Positions 35,735-44,648 are shown, counted from the first letter of the stretch. The stretch is DNA of 59,953 bases from Arenibacter algicola (GCF_018860365.1 NZ_JAHKPO010000002.1:1-59953), one strand, 5' to 3'. Numbers and translations: made by a program. Notes: generated by a model not told the origin, from the sequence alone.

Positions 35735-35762
35735 TTTACATTTTCAAGATTGTAAATGTAAA
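35735..35762. promoter_or_regulatory. Dyad TTTACATTT-N10-AAATGTAAA between divergent genes
   Basis: Perfect 9-bp arms (35735-35743 and 35754-35762) with a 10-base spacer. Half-site centres are 19 bases apart, close to two helical turns. It lies in the 71-bp gap between the dapA unit (minus) and the nucleotidase-fdhD unit (plus). It is a good candidate operator; as an RNA hairpin it has no T tract. Confidence 0.5.
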
Positions 35763-35800
35763 TAATATCACCTCAATAATTATACGAAGGTAAGAAGTAT

Positions 35801-36565
35801 ATGGATTTAAAAAACAAACATTTTGTTATAATTGCAACAATTGTACTCGTCCTGAGCTGCAAGGAATCCGTTCCCAAACTTAGAAATATTGAGGGACAAA
35901 GGATTCAGATCAATTACTCTTCCAATCCAAACGATTCCATAGAAAACGTCATAGCGCCCTACCGAAACAGGATCAACGAGGTATTGGACAGCGTTTTGGC
36001 CTATGCCCCAATGACCATATCCAAAACAGATGGTACTTTAAATTCTCCCGCAGGCAATTTAATGGCAGACATTGTAATGCAGGAAGTAAACCCCGTTTTT
36101 ACGGCCAGAACCGGGAAGCAAATAGATTTTGTACTTCTTAACTTTGGAAGTATCCGATCCGTAATATCAGAAGGTGACATTACTGAGCGCACAGCCTACG
36201 AGGTAATGCCATTTGAAAACTCGGTAGTTGTTGCTGAATTGGATGGTAAAGCTATCCGGGCAATGGTATCATTTCTGATAAAATCCAGTGTTGCCCACCC
36301 TATTTCAGGGATTCAAATAGTCGTAGATAAAAATAAAAGTTTGCAAGCGGTAAACATTCAAGGAAAACCCTTTGACGAAAACAAGACTTATAATGTTGCC
36401 ACTTCAGATTATTTGATCACCGGTGGTGATAAAATGGATTTTTTAAAAGAATATATTTCTGTGACCGATTCCGATTATCTAATTAGAAATACCCTGATTG
36501 ATTATTTTAAGAAAATAGACACCCTTACTGCGGCTACTGATGACCGGTTTATGCAAATCAAATAA
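35801..36565 (+). CDS. 5'-nucleotidase C-terminal domain lipoprotein
   Basis: A 254-residue protein consisting only of the substrate-recognition domain (5_nucleotid_C) of UshA/CD73-type nucleotidases. The signal peptide ends VLVLSC, so Cys20 is the likely lipid site. Recognisable parts are SPAGNLMADIV, NFGSIRSVI, ERTAYEVMPFENSVVV and TSDYLITGGDKM. The catalytic metal-binding domain is absent and is instead encoded by the next gene, 2 bases downstream. The two probably assemble in the periplasm or on a membrane surface. Confidence 0.88.
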   Translation: MDLKNKHFVIIATIVLVLSCKESVPKLRNIEGQRIQINYSSNPNDSIENVIAPYRNRINEVLDSVLAYAPMTISKTDGTLNSPAGNLMADIVMQEVNPVFTARTGKQIDFVLLNFGSIRSVISEGDITERTAYEVMPFENSVVVAELDGKAIRAMVSFLIKSSVAHPISGIQIVVDKNKSLQAVNIQGKPFDENKTYNVATSDYLITGGDKMDFLKEYISVTDSDYLIRNTLIDYFKKIDTLTAATDDRFMQIK

Positions 36566-36567
36566 TT

Positions 36568-37479
36568 ATGGAACGTAGAAAATTTATATCGGATACAGCA
36601 GCTTCTGCCGCTTTTATTGGCATAGGCGGACTAACGCTAAATTCTTGCCAAAATTCCGGGAACAAACACATTACTATCTTGCACACCAACGATGTGCATA
36701 GCCATATAGACCCCTTTCCAACCAACCATTCGGCCTATCCCAACTTGGGCGGCCTGGCAAGAAGGGCAACTTTGGTGGATCAAATCAGAAAAGAAAACCC
36801 GAATACACTATTATTTGATGCTGGCGACATTTTTCAGGGGACACCCTACTTCAATTTTTATGGGGGTGAATTGGAATTTAAACTAATGAGTATGTTAAAG
36901 TATGATGCCGCTACCATTGGAAATCATGATTTTGACAACGGCCTTAATGGCCTTTATGCCCAACTGCCCTACGCCTCCTTCGATTTTTTATCCGCCAATT
37001 ATGACTTTGTAAACACCCTTATGGATGGTCATGTGAAGCCATACAAAACATATATGGTAGACGAAATAAAGATTGGAGTCTTTGGATTGGGAATAGAACT
37101 GGCCGGTCTGGTGACCAAAAAGTTGTACCAAGAAACCGTTTATCTGGACCCCATAGAAATTGCGCAGGACATAAGCCGTACCTTAAAGGAGGAGGAAAAA
37201 TGTGATTTAATTATTTGTCTTTCCCATTTAGGATATCAGTATCAAAACCCTCAAAAACCCGATGACCTAAAGTTGGCGGCCAAGACAGAGAACATTGATT
37301 TGATCATTGGAGGCCATACACATACATTTTTGGATAGGCCCACCATAGTAAACAATAGAAAAAACGAACAAATATTAGTAAACCAGGTTGGATGCTTCGG
37401 CATTAATCTAGGCCGAATCGACTTTTATTTTGACAATGGCAAGCAAAACGTTGCTGATGGCGTGTCGATCAAGGTATAA
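36568..37479 (+). CDS. Calcineurin-like metallophosphatase, 5'-nucleotidase catalytic domain
   Basis: A 303-residue protein containing the two-metal catalytic domain of 5'-nucleotidases: HTNDVHSH, FDAGDIFQG, IGNHDFDNG and GGHTHTF carry the metal ligands. It lacks the C-terminal substrate domain, which is the separate upstream gene. The N terminus has twin arginines (MERRKFIS) before a hydrophobic stretch ending LNSC (Cys27), suggesting export by Tat and lipidation; that is inferred. It likely hydrolyses extracytoplasmic nucleotides. fdhD starts 9 bases later. Confidence 0.9.
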   Translation: MERRKFISDTAASAAFIGIGGLTLNSCQNSGNKHITILHTNDVHSHIDPFPTNHSAYPNLGGLARRATLVDQIRKENPNTLLFDAGDIFQGTPYFNFYGGELEFKLMSMLKYDAATIGNHDFDNGLNGLYAQLPYASFDFLSANYDFVNTLMDGHVKPYKTYMVDEIKIGVFGLGIELAGLVTKKLYQETVYLDPIEIAQDISRTLKEEEKCDLIICLSHLGYQYQNPQKPDDLKLAAKTENIDLIIGGHTHTFLDRPTIVNNRKNEQILVNQVGCFGINLGRIDFYFDNGKQNVADGVSIKV

Positions 37480-37488
37480 CCACATATT

Positions 37489-38322
37489 ATGATTCAGGAA
37501 AAAGGAAAACCTATAGTTTCAAAGAAAATTATCAAAATACTGGGAGATGACCTTGTAGAGCACACGGACGATATAGCTGTTGAAGAACCACTACAAATTA
37601 GCATCAGTGTTTTAAATTTGGATTCCCCCCTTACCAATAAAAATATCTCCATTACTATGAGAACGCCGGGCAATGATCAGGACCTGGCCATTGGATTTCT
37701 TTTTACAGAGGGCATTATTCAAGATTCCAATCAAATAAAAAGGGTTGCCCTTGATGAAAATAGCATAAATGTCCAACTAATTAATTCCCAAAACATAGAT
37801 CTTGGCAAACTGGAACGGCATTTCTACACCAGCAGTAGTTGCGGAGTTTGCGGCAAAGCCAGTATTGACGCTATAAAAACCATATGTCGCCTACCCCCTT
37901 CCCTGGCGGATTTTAAGATCGAAAAAAATCTTATTAAATCCTTTCCCGGCATTCTTCAGCAAGAGCAGAATATTTTTAACAATACCGGAGGCATACACGC
38001 AGCAGCACTATTTAATGTTCAGGGCAAATTAATAACAATGCGCGAGGATGTGGGAAGACATAACGCTTTGGACAAAATAATTGGCCATGTACTTACCCAA
38101 GACCTATTGCCATTGGATCAACATTTATTATTTCTGAGCGGTCGCGCCAGCTTCGAATTGATCCAAAAAGCAGCCATGGCAGGGATTCACTTTATTATGG
38201 CCGTAGGAGCCCCGTCCAGCTTGGCCGTAGAAATGGCCTTGGAACATGATATTACCTTGATAGGATTTCTAAACGAAACCAGGTATAATATCTACACCGG
38301 CTCAAAACGGATTAAAATTTAG
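37489..38322 (+). CDS. fdhD: Formate dehydrogenase accessory sulfurtransferase FdhD
   Basis: FdhD passes sulfur from a cysteine desulfurase to the molybdenum cofactor of FdhF-type enzymes. The 277-residue protein has the swinging-loop cysteines Cys118 and Cys121 in SSSCGVCGKAS, TRTPGNDQDLAIGFLFTEG-like sequence at about 58-75, and FNNTGGIHAAALF and REDVGRHNALDK, all typical. The presence of an FdhF/YdeP-type oxidoreductase 440 bases downstream gives it an obvious client. It is close behind the nucleotidase genes, so it may be transcribed with them. Confidence 0.95.
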   Translation: MIQEKGKPIVSKKIIKILGDDLVEHTDDIAVEEPLQISISVLNLDSPLTNKNISITMRTPGNDQDLAIGFLFTEGIIQDSNQIKRVALDENSINVQLINSQNIDLGKLERHFYTSSSCGVCGKASIDAIKTICRLPPSLADFKIEKNLIKSFPGILQQEQNIFNNTGGIHAAALFNVQGKLITMREDVGRHNALDKIIGHVLTQDLLPLDQHLLFLSGRASFELIQKAAMAGIHFIMAVGAPSSLAVEMALEHDITLIGFLNETRYNIYTGSKRIKI

Positions 38323-38350
38323 GAATCTAAACTTTGAGACTGATAGTCGA

Positions 38351-38376
38351 ATACCTAACTTTATAGAATTAGGTAT
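38351..38376. promoter_or_regulatory. Dyad ATACCTAA-N10-TTAGGTAT before the molybdoenzyme genes
   Basis: Perfect 8-bp arms (38351-38358 and 38369-38376) separated by 10 bases, ending 14 bases before the ATG at 38391. Half-site centres are 18 bases apart. The near -7 sequence TATTGTTTG follows it directly, so a protein bound here could control the start of transcription for the DUF7009-FdhF unit. Confidence 0.5.
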
Positions 38377-38390
38377 AAAATATTGTTTGA

Positions 38391-38762
38391 ATGAAAATTA
38401 GGATACAAGGAAATTCGGTTCGTTATAGACTTACCCGTTCGGAGGTTGAATCTTTGAAGAAAGACGGCTATTACAAGGAACAGACCGCTTTTAATGGCAA
38501 GAGTTTTATCTACGTCGTGGCTGCTAAGGAAAACATAACCGGCCTCCAAGCCGAGTTTAAAGGGGACACCATTACCCTGCTTTTACCTAAGAATGAAAGT
38601 CTAAAATGGCCTGATAGCGAGCAGGTAGGCTATGAAAACAAGATGGTTTTAAACGATGGACAGGTACTGAATTTATTATTGGAAAAAGATTTTGTTTGTT
38701 TGGATGAACGTGTTGAAGATCAATCGGATAATTACCCCAACCCCAAAGCAACAACAAAATAA
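38391..38762 (+). CDS. DUF7009-like small protein beside molybdoenzyme
   Basis: A 123-residue soluble protein. It starts MKIRIQGNSVRYRLTRSEVE, goes on with ESLKKDGYYKEQTAFN, LQAEFKGDTITLLLPKNE and ends with the acidic CLDERVEDQSDNYPNP tail. I recognise this as the DUF7009 family, which is typically found beside FdhF/YdeP-like genes. The stop is 2 bases before the next start, so the two are coupled. A role as chaperone or assembly factor for the enzyme follows from context only; no catalytic motif is present. Confidence 0.78.
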   Translation: MKIRIQGNSVRYRLTRSEVESLKKDGYYKEQTAFNGKSFIYVVAAKENITGLQAEFKGDTITLLLPKNESLKWPDSEQVGYENKMVLNDGQVLNLLLEKDFVCLDERVEDQSDNYPNPKATTK

Positions 38763-38764
38763 TA

Positions 38765-41074
38765 ATGGCCAAAAATTTAGAAAAACCCAGTCCTAGTCCA
38801 ACTGCTCCGGCAAAATTAACCGGTCTAAAAACCGCGGAACCCAAAAAAGTAGCTGCAGGTATTCCTGCTGTTATATCATCTGCCAAACATGTTTTTGGCG
38901 AAATGGGACTCGGCCGTGGATTAAAAGCACTTGCCAACCTCAACCAAAAAGGCGGAATCGACTGTCCAGGCTGTGCCTGGCCGGACCCGGACGATGAGCG
39001 AAGCTCTATAGCAGAATATTGCGAAAATGGCGCCAAGGCCATTGCCGAAGAGGCCACTACCAAAAAACTGGACACCAACTTTTTCAAGGAAAACAGTGTT
39101 TCCCAACTTTCCATGCTTTCCGATTACGAAATAGGAAAAAAAGGTAGGTTAGCACAGCCTATGTATTTGCCCGAAGGCTCGGATTACTATCAAGAAATAA
39201 GCTGGGAAGAAGCTTTCTCCAAAATAGCAAATCATCTAAATAAATTAAAAAGTCCTGACGAGGCCATATTTTACACCTCGGGAAGGACAAGTAACGAGGC
39301 TGCCTTCCTCTACCAACTTTTTGTTAGGGAATACGGTACCAACAATATGCCGGACTGCAGTAATATGTGCCACGAAAGTAGTGGCGTTGCCCTTACCGAT
39401 ACCTTGGGCATAGGCAAAGGCTCTGTAAAACTGGAAGATTTTTACGAAACTGAGGTTATCCTGATCCTGGGGCAAAATCCGGGCACCAATCACCCAAGAA
39501 TGCTGAGTGCCCTTAAAAAAGCTAAAGAAAATGGAGCCACCATTATCTCAATAAATCCGATTATTGAAACCGGATTGTTAAATTTCAACAATCCCCAGGA
39601 AATAAAAGGTGCCCTAGGAATAAAGTCGAAATTAACGGACCTATACCTTCAGGTAAAAATAAATGGGGATATGGCGCTCCTTCAGGCCTTGGCAAAACTT
39701 ATGATGATCGAGGAGGATAAACGTCCTGGGGCTGTTTTTGATTTGGATTTTATAAAAGAAAAAACCCAAGGTTTTGAAGATTACCTAACACACTTAAAAA
39801 CACTGGATCTAAATAATTTAATAGCAGAATGTGGAATTCCACTGCAGACCCTGCAGAGTGTGGCCAAAATCTTATGCAACAAAAATAAGATTATTGCTTG
39901 CTGGGCTATGGGTCTTACGCAGCACAAAAATTCCGTGAATACTATAAAAGAGGTCGTAAACCTTTTATTATTAAAGGGAAGTATAGGAAAAGCTGGTGCC
40001 GGTACCTGTCCCGTTCGTGGTCACAGCAATGTACAGGGAGACCGAACTATGGGTATTTACGAAAAGCCCTCACAATCATTTTTGGACCGGCTGGAGAAAG
40101 TATTCCACTTCAACCCACCACGCAAACATGGATTTGACACTGTAGAAAGTATTAAAGCCATGCATTCCGGCAAAGCCAGCGTCTTTTTTGCAATGGGGGG
40201 TAATTTCCTATCCGCTACCCCAGACACCCTATTTACTGCCGAAGCGCTTCAAAAATGTGACCTGACCGTACAGGTGTCCACCAAACTAAACCGTAGTCAT
40301 CTTATCCATGGCAGGGAAGCCATCATACTACCTTGTTTGGGAAGAACGGATAAAGACCTTATCAACGGCGAATTGCAGTTTGTAAGTGTTGAAAATTCTA
40401 TGGGGGTTGTGCATAGCTCCAAGGGAAGTCTTAAACCCATATCGTCCCAGATGCTAAGCGAACCTGCCATTGTTTGCCAATTGGCCAAGGCCTCCCTAAA
40501 AAACTCCAAAGTGGATTGGGAAAAATACCTACAACATTACGACTATATAAGGGACAGTATAGAAGAATGTATTCCTGGATTTGAGAACTACAACCAAAGG
40601 GTAAGGCAGCCTTCCGGCTTTTATTTACCCAACGGGGCACGGGACAATTCCTATAATACGACAAGTGGAAAGGCCAATTTTAGCATATCCAATAGTGAGG
40701 CCATTGTCTTGGACGAAGATGAACTTTTAATGATGACCATAAGGAGTCATGATCAGTTTAACACCACTATTTATGGACTCAATGATCGTTATAGGGGCAT
40801 ATTTAATGAACGAAGGGTTATTTTGATGCACCCCAAGGATATTGAAAGATACCACCTCAAGGAAAGGGATTTGGTAGACCTTTATAATTTTCACAACAAT
40901 ACGGAAAGGGTAGCGCAAAAGTTCATTGTTTTGCCTTACAATATCCCTGAAAAATGCTGTGCTACCTATTTTCCTGAGGCCAATGTCCTGGTACCTTTAA
41001 ACAGTACTGCCGATAAGAGCAATACCCCTACTTCCAAATCGGTGGTCATTAAGCTTAAGAAACATTTATCCTAG
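38765..41074 (+). CDS. FdhF/YdeP-type molybdopterin oxidoreductase
   Basis: A 769-residue protein of the formate dehydrogenase-like YdeP group binding a bis-molybdopterin guanine dinucleotide cofactor. N-terminal cysteines 67, 70 and 86 (DCPGC then EYCENG) resemble a cluster site but are only three. Later blocks are FYTSGRTSNEAAFLYQ, DCSNMCHESSGVAL in place of the usual Sec/Cys loop, QNPGTNHPRML, GTCPVRGHSNVQGDR and the C-terminal cofactor domain. No selenocysteine or signal peptide, so it is cytoplasmic. The true substrate is unknown; in E. coli YdeP is tied to acid resistance. FdhD upstream would serve it. Confidence 0.9.
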   Translation: MAKNLEKPSPSPTAPAKLTGLKTAEPKKVAAGIPAVISSAKHVFGEMGLGRGLKALANLNQKGGIDCPGCAWPDPDDERSSIAEYCENGAKAIAEEATTKKLDTNFFKENSVSQLSMLSDYEIGKKGRLAQPMYLPEGSDYYQEISWEEAFSKIANHLNKLKSPDEAIFYTSGRTSNEAAFLYQLFVREYGTNNMPDCSNMCHESSGVALTDTLGIGKGSVKLEDFYETEVILILGQNPGTNHPRMLSALKKAKENGATIISINPIIETGLLNFNNPQEIKGALGIKSKLTDLYLQVKINGDMALLQALAKLMMIEEDKRPGAVFDLDFIKEKTQGFEDYLTHLKTLDLNNLIAECGIPLQTLQSVAKILCNKNKIIACWAMGLTQHKNSVNTIKEVVNLLLLKGSIGKAGAGTCPVRGHSNVQGDRTMGIYEKPSQSFLDRLEKVFHFNPPRKHGFDTVESIKAMHSGKASVFFAMGGNFLSATPDTLFTAEALQKCDLTVQVSTKLNRSHLIHGREAIILPCLGRTDKDLINGELQFVSVENSMGVVHSSKGSLKPISSQMLSEPAIVCQLAKASLKNSKVDWEKYLQHYDYIRDSIEECIPGFENYNQRVRQPSGFYLPNGARDNSYNTTSGKANFSISNSEAIVLDEDELLMMTIRSHDQFNTTIYGLNDRYRGIFNERRVILMHPKDIERYHLKERDLVDLYNFHNNTERVAQKFIVLPYNIPEKCCATYFPEANVLVPLNSTADKSNTPTSKSVVIKLKKHLS

Positions 41075-41200
41075 ACTTAAAATGACAATTTAGGGATACA
41101 CCCAACATTGTTTGTTTTTTTAAAAAAACTATTACATTATATTCAAAAGCCCTAACTTAACAGGCACCAAAAATCTAATATTTATCTTAAACCAATTCCA

Positions 41201-41977
41201 ATGTACAAAACTGCATATATTTCAGTTCTTTTATTGCTATTAACAATAAACACCTATAGCCAAGCCCAGCAACGGGAATATTACCAATTAAAGACCTACC
41301 TCATGGATACCGAGGAACAGGAAAATACCACGGACCAATACTTGAGCAAGGCCTTGTTGCCTGCTCTCAAAAAACTGAACATAAAGAACGTGGGTGTTTT
41401 TAAGCCAAGAACAATCGACTCCTTAAATCCTAGAAGCATAAAAGTTTTGATCCCCATGAAAGGTCTTGGTGATTTGGAAACAATAGAGACCAAACTTCAA
41501 AAGGATAAAGTTTATATGGCAGCAGCCAAAGACTTTTTGGATGCTCCTTATAAAAACCCACCCTATAGCCGGGTTGAATCTGTTCTTTTAAAAGCCTTTG
41601 TGGATATGCCCAAGATGAAGCCTTCGCCTTTAAGTGGCCCCCGTAAAGACCGTATCTATGAATTAAGAAGTTATGAATCGGCAACAGAGGCCAAATACAT
41701 CAACAAAGTAGACATGTTCAATAAAGGTGGGGAAGTAAACCTTTTCGACAATTTAGGCTTTAATGCTGTTTTCTATGGTGAGGTTTTGTCAGGCGCAACA
41801 ATGCCCAACCTAATGTACATGACCACATTTGAAAATCAGGCTAGTAGGGATGCCCATTGGAAATCCTTTTCCGACTCACCGGTGTGGACCAAAATAAAAA
41901 CAGACCCCAATTACCAAAACAACGTTTCCAAAAACGTCACCCGCTTTTTCTACCCTACTGAATATTCTGATTATTGA
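41201..41977 (+). CDS. Secreted NIPSNAP family protein
   Basis: A 258-residue protein with a cleavable signal peptide (ISVLLLLLTINTYSQAQ) followed by two NIPSNAP ferredoxin-like domains, the first from YYQLKTYLMDTEEQ and the second from IYELRSYESATEAKYINKVDMF. NIPSNAP proteins are alpha-beta barrels with unclear functions; bacterial secreted versions are common in Bacteroidota and often lie near degradative genes. No such cluster is next to this one. A hairpin terminator at 42065 follows. Confidence 0.88.
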   Translation: MYKTAYISVLLLLLTINTYSQAQQREYYQLKTYLMDTEEQENTTDQYLSKALLPALKKLNIKNVGVFKPRTIDSLNPRSIKVLIPMKGLGDLETIETKLQKDKVYMAAAKDFLDAPYKNPPYSRVESVLLKAFVDMPKMKPSPLSGPRKDRIYELRSYESATEAKYINKVDMFNKGGEVNLFDNLGFNAVFYGEVLSGATMPNLMYMTTFENQASRDAHWKSFSDSPVWTKIKTDPNYQNNVSKNVTRFFYPTEYSDY

Positions 41978-42064
41978 TAATAGCTCCGCAGCATTTCCTT
42001 AAACAGGAAATAAAGGAGCAAATCATTGTTGGTTGTTGGGGTTAAAAATCCTTTATAACAAAAC

Positions 42065-42089
42065 AGGCCGTGAAACTATATCACGGCCT
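42065..42089. terminator. Bidirectional terminator between NIPSNAP and the sugar-acid operon
   Basis: AGGCCGTGA (42065-42073) pairs perfectly with TCACGGCCT (42081-42089), 7-base loop. T-rich sequence follows on both strands, so it can end both converging transcripts. Confidence 0.65.
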
Positions 42090-42138
42090 ATTAATTTTAT
42101 TTAATAAGGACAAAACATTTAGCACGAAACAACCATTA

Positions 42139-42447
42139 CTATCGCTGTTGCGTTAAAAAATATTCCACCAATTGTAGTTGTTCGTCATCCAGGTTTATAT
42201 CAGGAAATTTCTTTCCGGCCATTCTATACCAATATCCGGCATTAAACTTATCTCCTTCCTTTCGGTGCAGATAGGCATGGATCCAGCTTCCATTGGTATT
42301 ATGTAGGTCCTGTGCAATATCATGGGAAGACTCCCAATCACCCTTGGCATCGAACCACATGGCGCGTAAAGCTTCAGGCCATGTAGATGGTGCCGATTGT
42401 TGCGATAAGCTTGCATTAAACTCGTCAATACTTTTTGGAACGGACAT
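42139..42447 (-). CDS. Hypothetical protein, about 102 residues
   Basis: A short, tryptophan-rich soluble protein (WPEALRAMWFDAKGDWESSHDIAQ, then GSWIHAYLHRKEGD and AGYWYRMAGKKFPD, read in separate parts). The pattern suggests two helical hairpins, like a TPR-type fold. Similar proteins are widespread in Bacteroidota and related groups, but no function is known. The ATG at 42447 follows the FAH-fold gene by 22 bases, so it is the third gene of the GntP operon. A GTG one codon earlier is an alternative start. Confidence 0.7.
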   Translation of the reverse strand: MSVPKSIDEFNASLSQQSAPSTWPEALRAMWFDAKGDWESSHDIAQDLHNTNGSWIHAYLHRKEGDKFNAGYWYRMAGKKFPDINLDDEQLQLVEYFLTQQR

Positions 42448-42469
42448 CACACTTTATTTATATGGACAA

Positions 42470-43303
42470 TTAAGCTACGGTATTGGATAGGGTACCGATC
42501 GAATCGACCGTAATGTTAACAACATCCCCATGATCCAAGGTAAAAGAATCGGGAGGCACTACTCCTGTACCCGTCATTAAAAGGCTTCCAAAAGGAAAGG
42601 ACATTTCACGATACAAATAATGAACAAGATCGGTAAGTTTTCTTTTCATTTGACCCACCTCGGTCTCTCCCTCGAACACGGTATTACCTTTACGGACAAT
42701 TTCAATTTTTATCTTGGTATCCATTGAAATAGGTTCTTTGCTCAGCCAAATACACGGACCTACAGCCGCTGCACCGTCATAACTCTTGGCCTGGGGAAGA
42801 TATAAGGGATTTTCACCTTCAATATCCCTAGAGCTCATGTCATTACCAATGGTATAACCTATTATTTTTGCATTTGGGGTTATTACCAAAGTCAGTTCCG
42901 GTTCCGGAACGTTCCATTTGGAATCCTTTCTGATCCTAACATCCTGCTTATGCCCTACTGCCCGACTAGCCGTACTTTTAAAAAACAATTCCGGCCTATC
43001 CGCATTATAGACACGGTCATAAAAATCGCCACCACCTGCATCTTTGGATTCTTCAATGCGGGCTTCCCTACTCTTATAGTATGTTACTCCGGATGCCCAA
43101 ATTTCTTGGCGTCCCACCGGTGGCATTAAACTGTCGTTCAATATGGTAGCGCTATTTTCAATAGGGTCAAGCTTGGAAATTAAATTTAGTGTATTGTCGT
43201 AAATGGCATCATCGGTAATAAATGAATCCCATTCCTTATCGATTAGATAAAATTTCTGGTCATTTTGGATCAAAACTCCTTGGTTGGTCTTATAAACTTT
43301 CAT
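42470..43303 (-). CDS. FAH-family enzyme, possible keto-deoxy-sugar-acid dehydratase
   Basis: A 277-residue protein of the fumarylacetoacetate hydrolase fold, much shorter than FahA. It has the metal-binding block PEPELTLVI, YTIGNDMSSRDIEGENPLYLPQAKSYDG in two pieces and MTGTGVVPPDSF. The N-terminal half (MKVYKTNQGVLIQNDQKFYL) resembles 2-keto-3-deoxy-arabinonate/xylonate dehydratases. Being next to a gluconate-type permease, it most likely acts on a sugar-derived acid. The exact reaction cannot be read; FAH-fold proteins also include hydrolases and decarboxylases. Confidence 0.78.
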   Translation of the reverse strand: MKVYKTNQGVLIQNDQKFYLIDKEWDSFITDDAIYDNTLNLISKLDPIENSATILNDSLMPPVGRQEIWASGVTYYKSREARIEESKDAGGGDFYDRVYNADRPELFFKSTASRAVGHKQDVRIRKDSKWNVPEPELTLVITPNAKIIGYTIGNDMSSRDIEGENPLYLPQAKSYDGAAAVGPCIWLSKEPISMDTKIKIEIVRKGNTVFEGETEVGQMKRKLTDLVHYLYREMSFPFGSLLMTGTGVVPPDSFTLDHGDVVNITVDSIGTLSNTVA

Positions 43304-43313
43304 TCTATAAAGA

Positions 43314-44648
43314 TTAGATTATTAAACTGATTATGGTTAAAACGATCATCGCAGAAAAGCCCAAAATGGCAGTCCCTAAACTATGTGTTCTATATCCTTG
43401 ATTTACCTTCATATCACTCATTTGGGTTACTACCCAAAAGAAACTATCGTTGGCATGGGAGACCAGGGATGCACCAGCGCCAATGGCAATGACCGCCAAT
43501 GCTTTTGAAACCTCGGTATCAAAACCCATTGCAGGCATCAAAGGTGCAATTATCGAAGCTGTTGTAATTATAGCTACCGTAGAGGAACCCTGGGCGGTCT
43601 TAATACCTGCAGCAATTAGGAATGGTAGACATATCCCCAAATTTCCATTGGAGACATTGTTCTCCAGCAAGGAACTAATGTCCGAAGTCTGCAGTACTTT
43701 TCCAAATGCCCCTCCGGCCCCTGTTATTAATATAATAATGGCTGCGGAAGTAAGTGCCTCCCCTATCCATCCCGAGGTGCTCAACATTTCCTTATCCAAT
43801 TTCTTGGGCAGGGTAAAGGACAGTACCATTCCGATCAAAAGGGCCACCACTGGGTTACCCACAAATCCTATGGCATACTTAAAAGTTCCATCCCCAAACG
43901 GCATAGTGGGATATTCGGCAAATGACCTCAACACAATAAGAATAATGGGAACTACTATAGGTATAAAGGATTTAAAGACCGATGGTGCGTTTTTTAACTG
44001 GGAATTGATCTGCTCCTCCGTAAGCTTTGGCGCGGGATCAATAAAAATTTTAGAACCTATTTTTTTGGCAAATAAAATGCAGACCAATAAGGCCGGTATA
44101 CTGGTCATTAGGCCGAAGAGGATAACCTGACCCAAATCGGCTCCTAAGATTCCTGCAGCAGCAATGGGTCCGGGAGTTGGGGGCACCATAGTGTGGGAAG
44201 CCATTAAACCAAGTGACAAGGCCACCGCTGTTCCCGCCAAGGACAATTTTGCCTTTTTGGTAAGCGCCCTATTTAATGGGGAGACGATAATAAAACCGCT
44301 ATCGGCAAATACTGGTATGGATACAAAATAACCTATAAAACCCATGGCCATATGTACGCGCTTGGGGCCAATAATCTTTAAGACCAGGTTGGCCAAGGTG
44401 TAGGCTCCGCCCGATTTTTCCAGAAAAGTCCCTATAATTAAACCCGCGATAATGATAATCCCAATGCCACCAATGGTGCTTCCAAAACCATCATTAATGG
44501 TTTTTATGAGCTCATCCAATGGGAGTCCAGAAAAAATACCAAATAATAAACTAGCGGCAAGCAACGCCAGAAATGGGTGAAGTTTAAAACGGGTCGAAGC
44601 CACAATTATGAATGCAATACAAAGCAGAAGAAGTAGTATGGTATACAT
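43314..44648 (-). CDS. GntP-family gluconate/sugar-acid permease
   Basis: A 444-residue inner-membrane transporter with about 12 hydrophobic segments. It starts LLLLLCIAFIIVASTRFKLHPFLALL and shows GfLekSGGA-type FLEKSGGAYTLANLVL and the signature SHTMVPPTPGPIAAAGIL, both marks of the GntP (gluconate:H+ symporter) family. The substrate could be gluconate or another aldonic acid; the downstream FAH-fold enzyme favours a keto-deoxy-acid route. It is the first gene of the three-gene minus operon; an imperfect -7 box (GATATTTG) lies just upstream. Confidence 0.92.
   Translation of the reverse strand: MYTILLLLLCIAFIIVASTRFKLHPFLALLAASLLFGIFSGLPLDELIKTINDGFGSTIGGIGIIIIAGLIIGTFLEKSGGAYTLANLVLKIIGPKRVHMAMGFIGYFVSIPVFADSGFIIVSPLNRALTKKAKLSLAGTAVALSLGLMASHTMVPPTPGPIAAAGILGADLGQVILFGLMTSIPALLVCILFAKKIGSKIFIDPAPKLTEEQINSQLKNAPSVFKSFIPIVVPIILIVLRSFAEYPTMPFGDGTFKYAIGFVGNPVVALLIGMVLSFTLPKKLDKEMLSTSGWIGEALTSAAIIILITGAGGAFGKVLQTSDISSLLENNVSNGNLGICLPFLIAAGIKTAQGSSTVAIITTASIIAPLMPAMGFDTEVSKALAVIAIGAGASLVSHANDSFFWVVTQMSDMKVNQGYRTHSLGTAILGFSAMIVLTIISLII

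Noticed and set aside
43450..44130. 226-codon plus-strand frame opposite the GntP permease
   Set aside because: Antisense shadow of a transmembrane gene; composition mirrors the permease codons and there is no promoter or motif.
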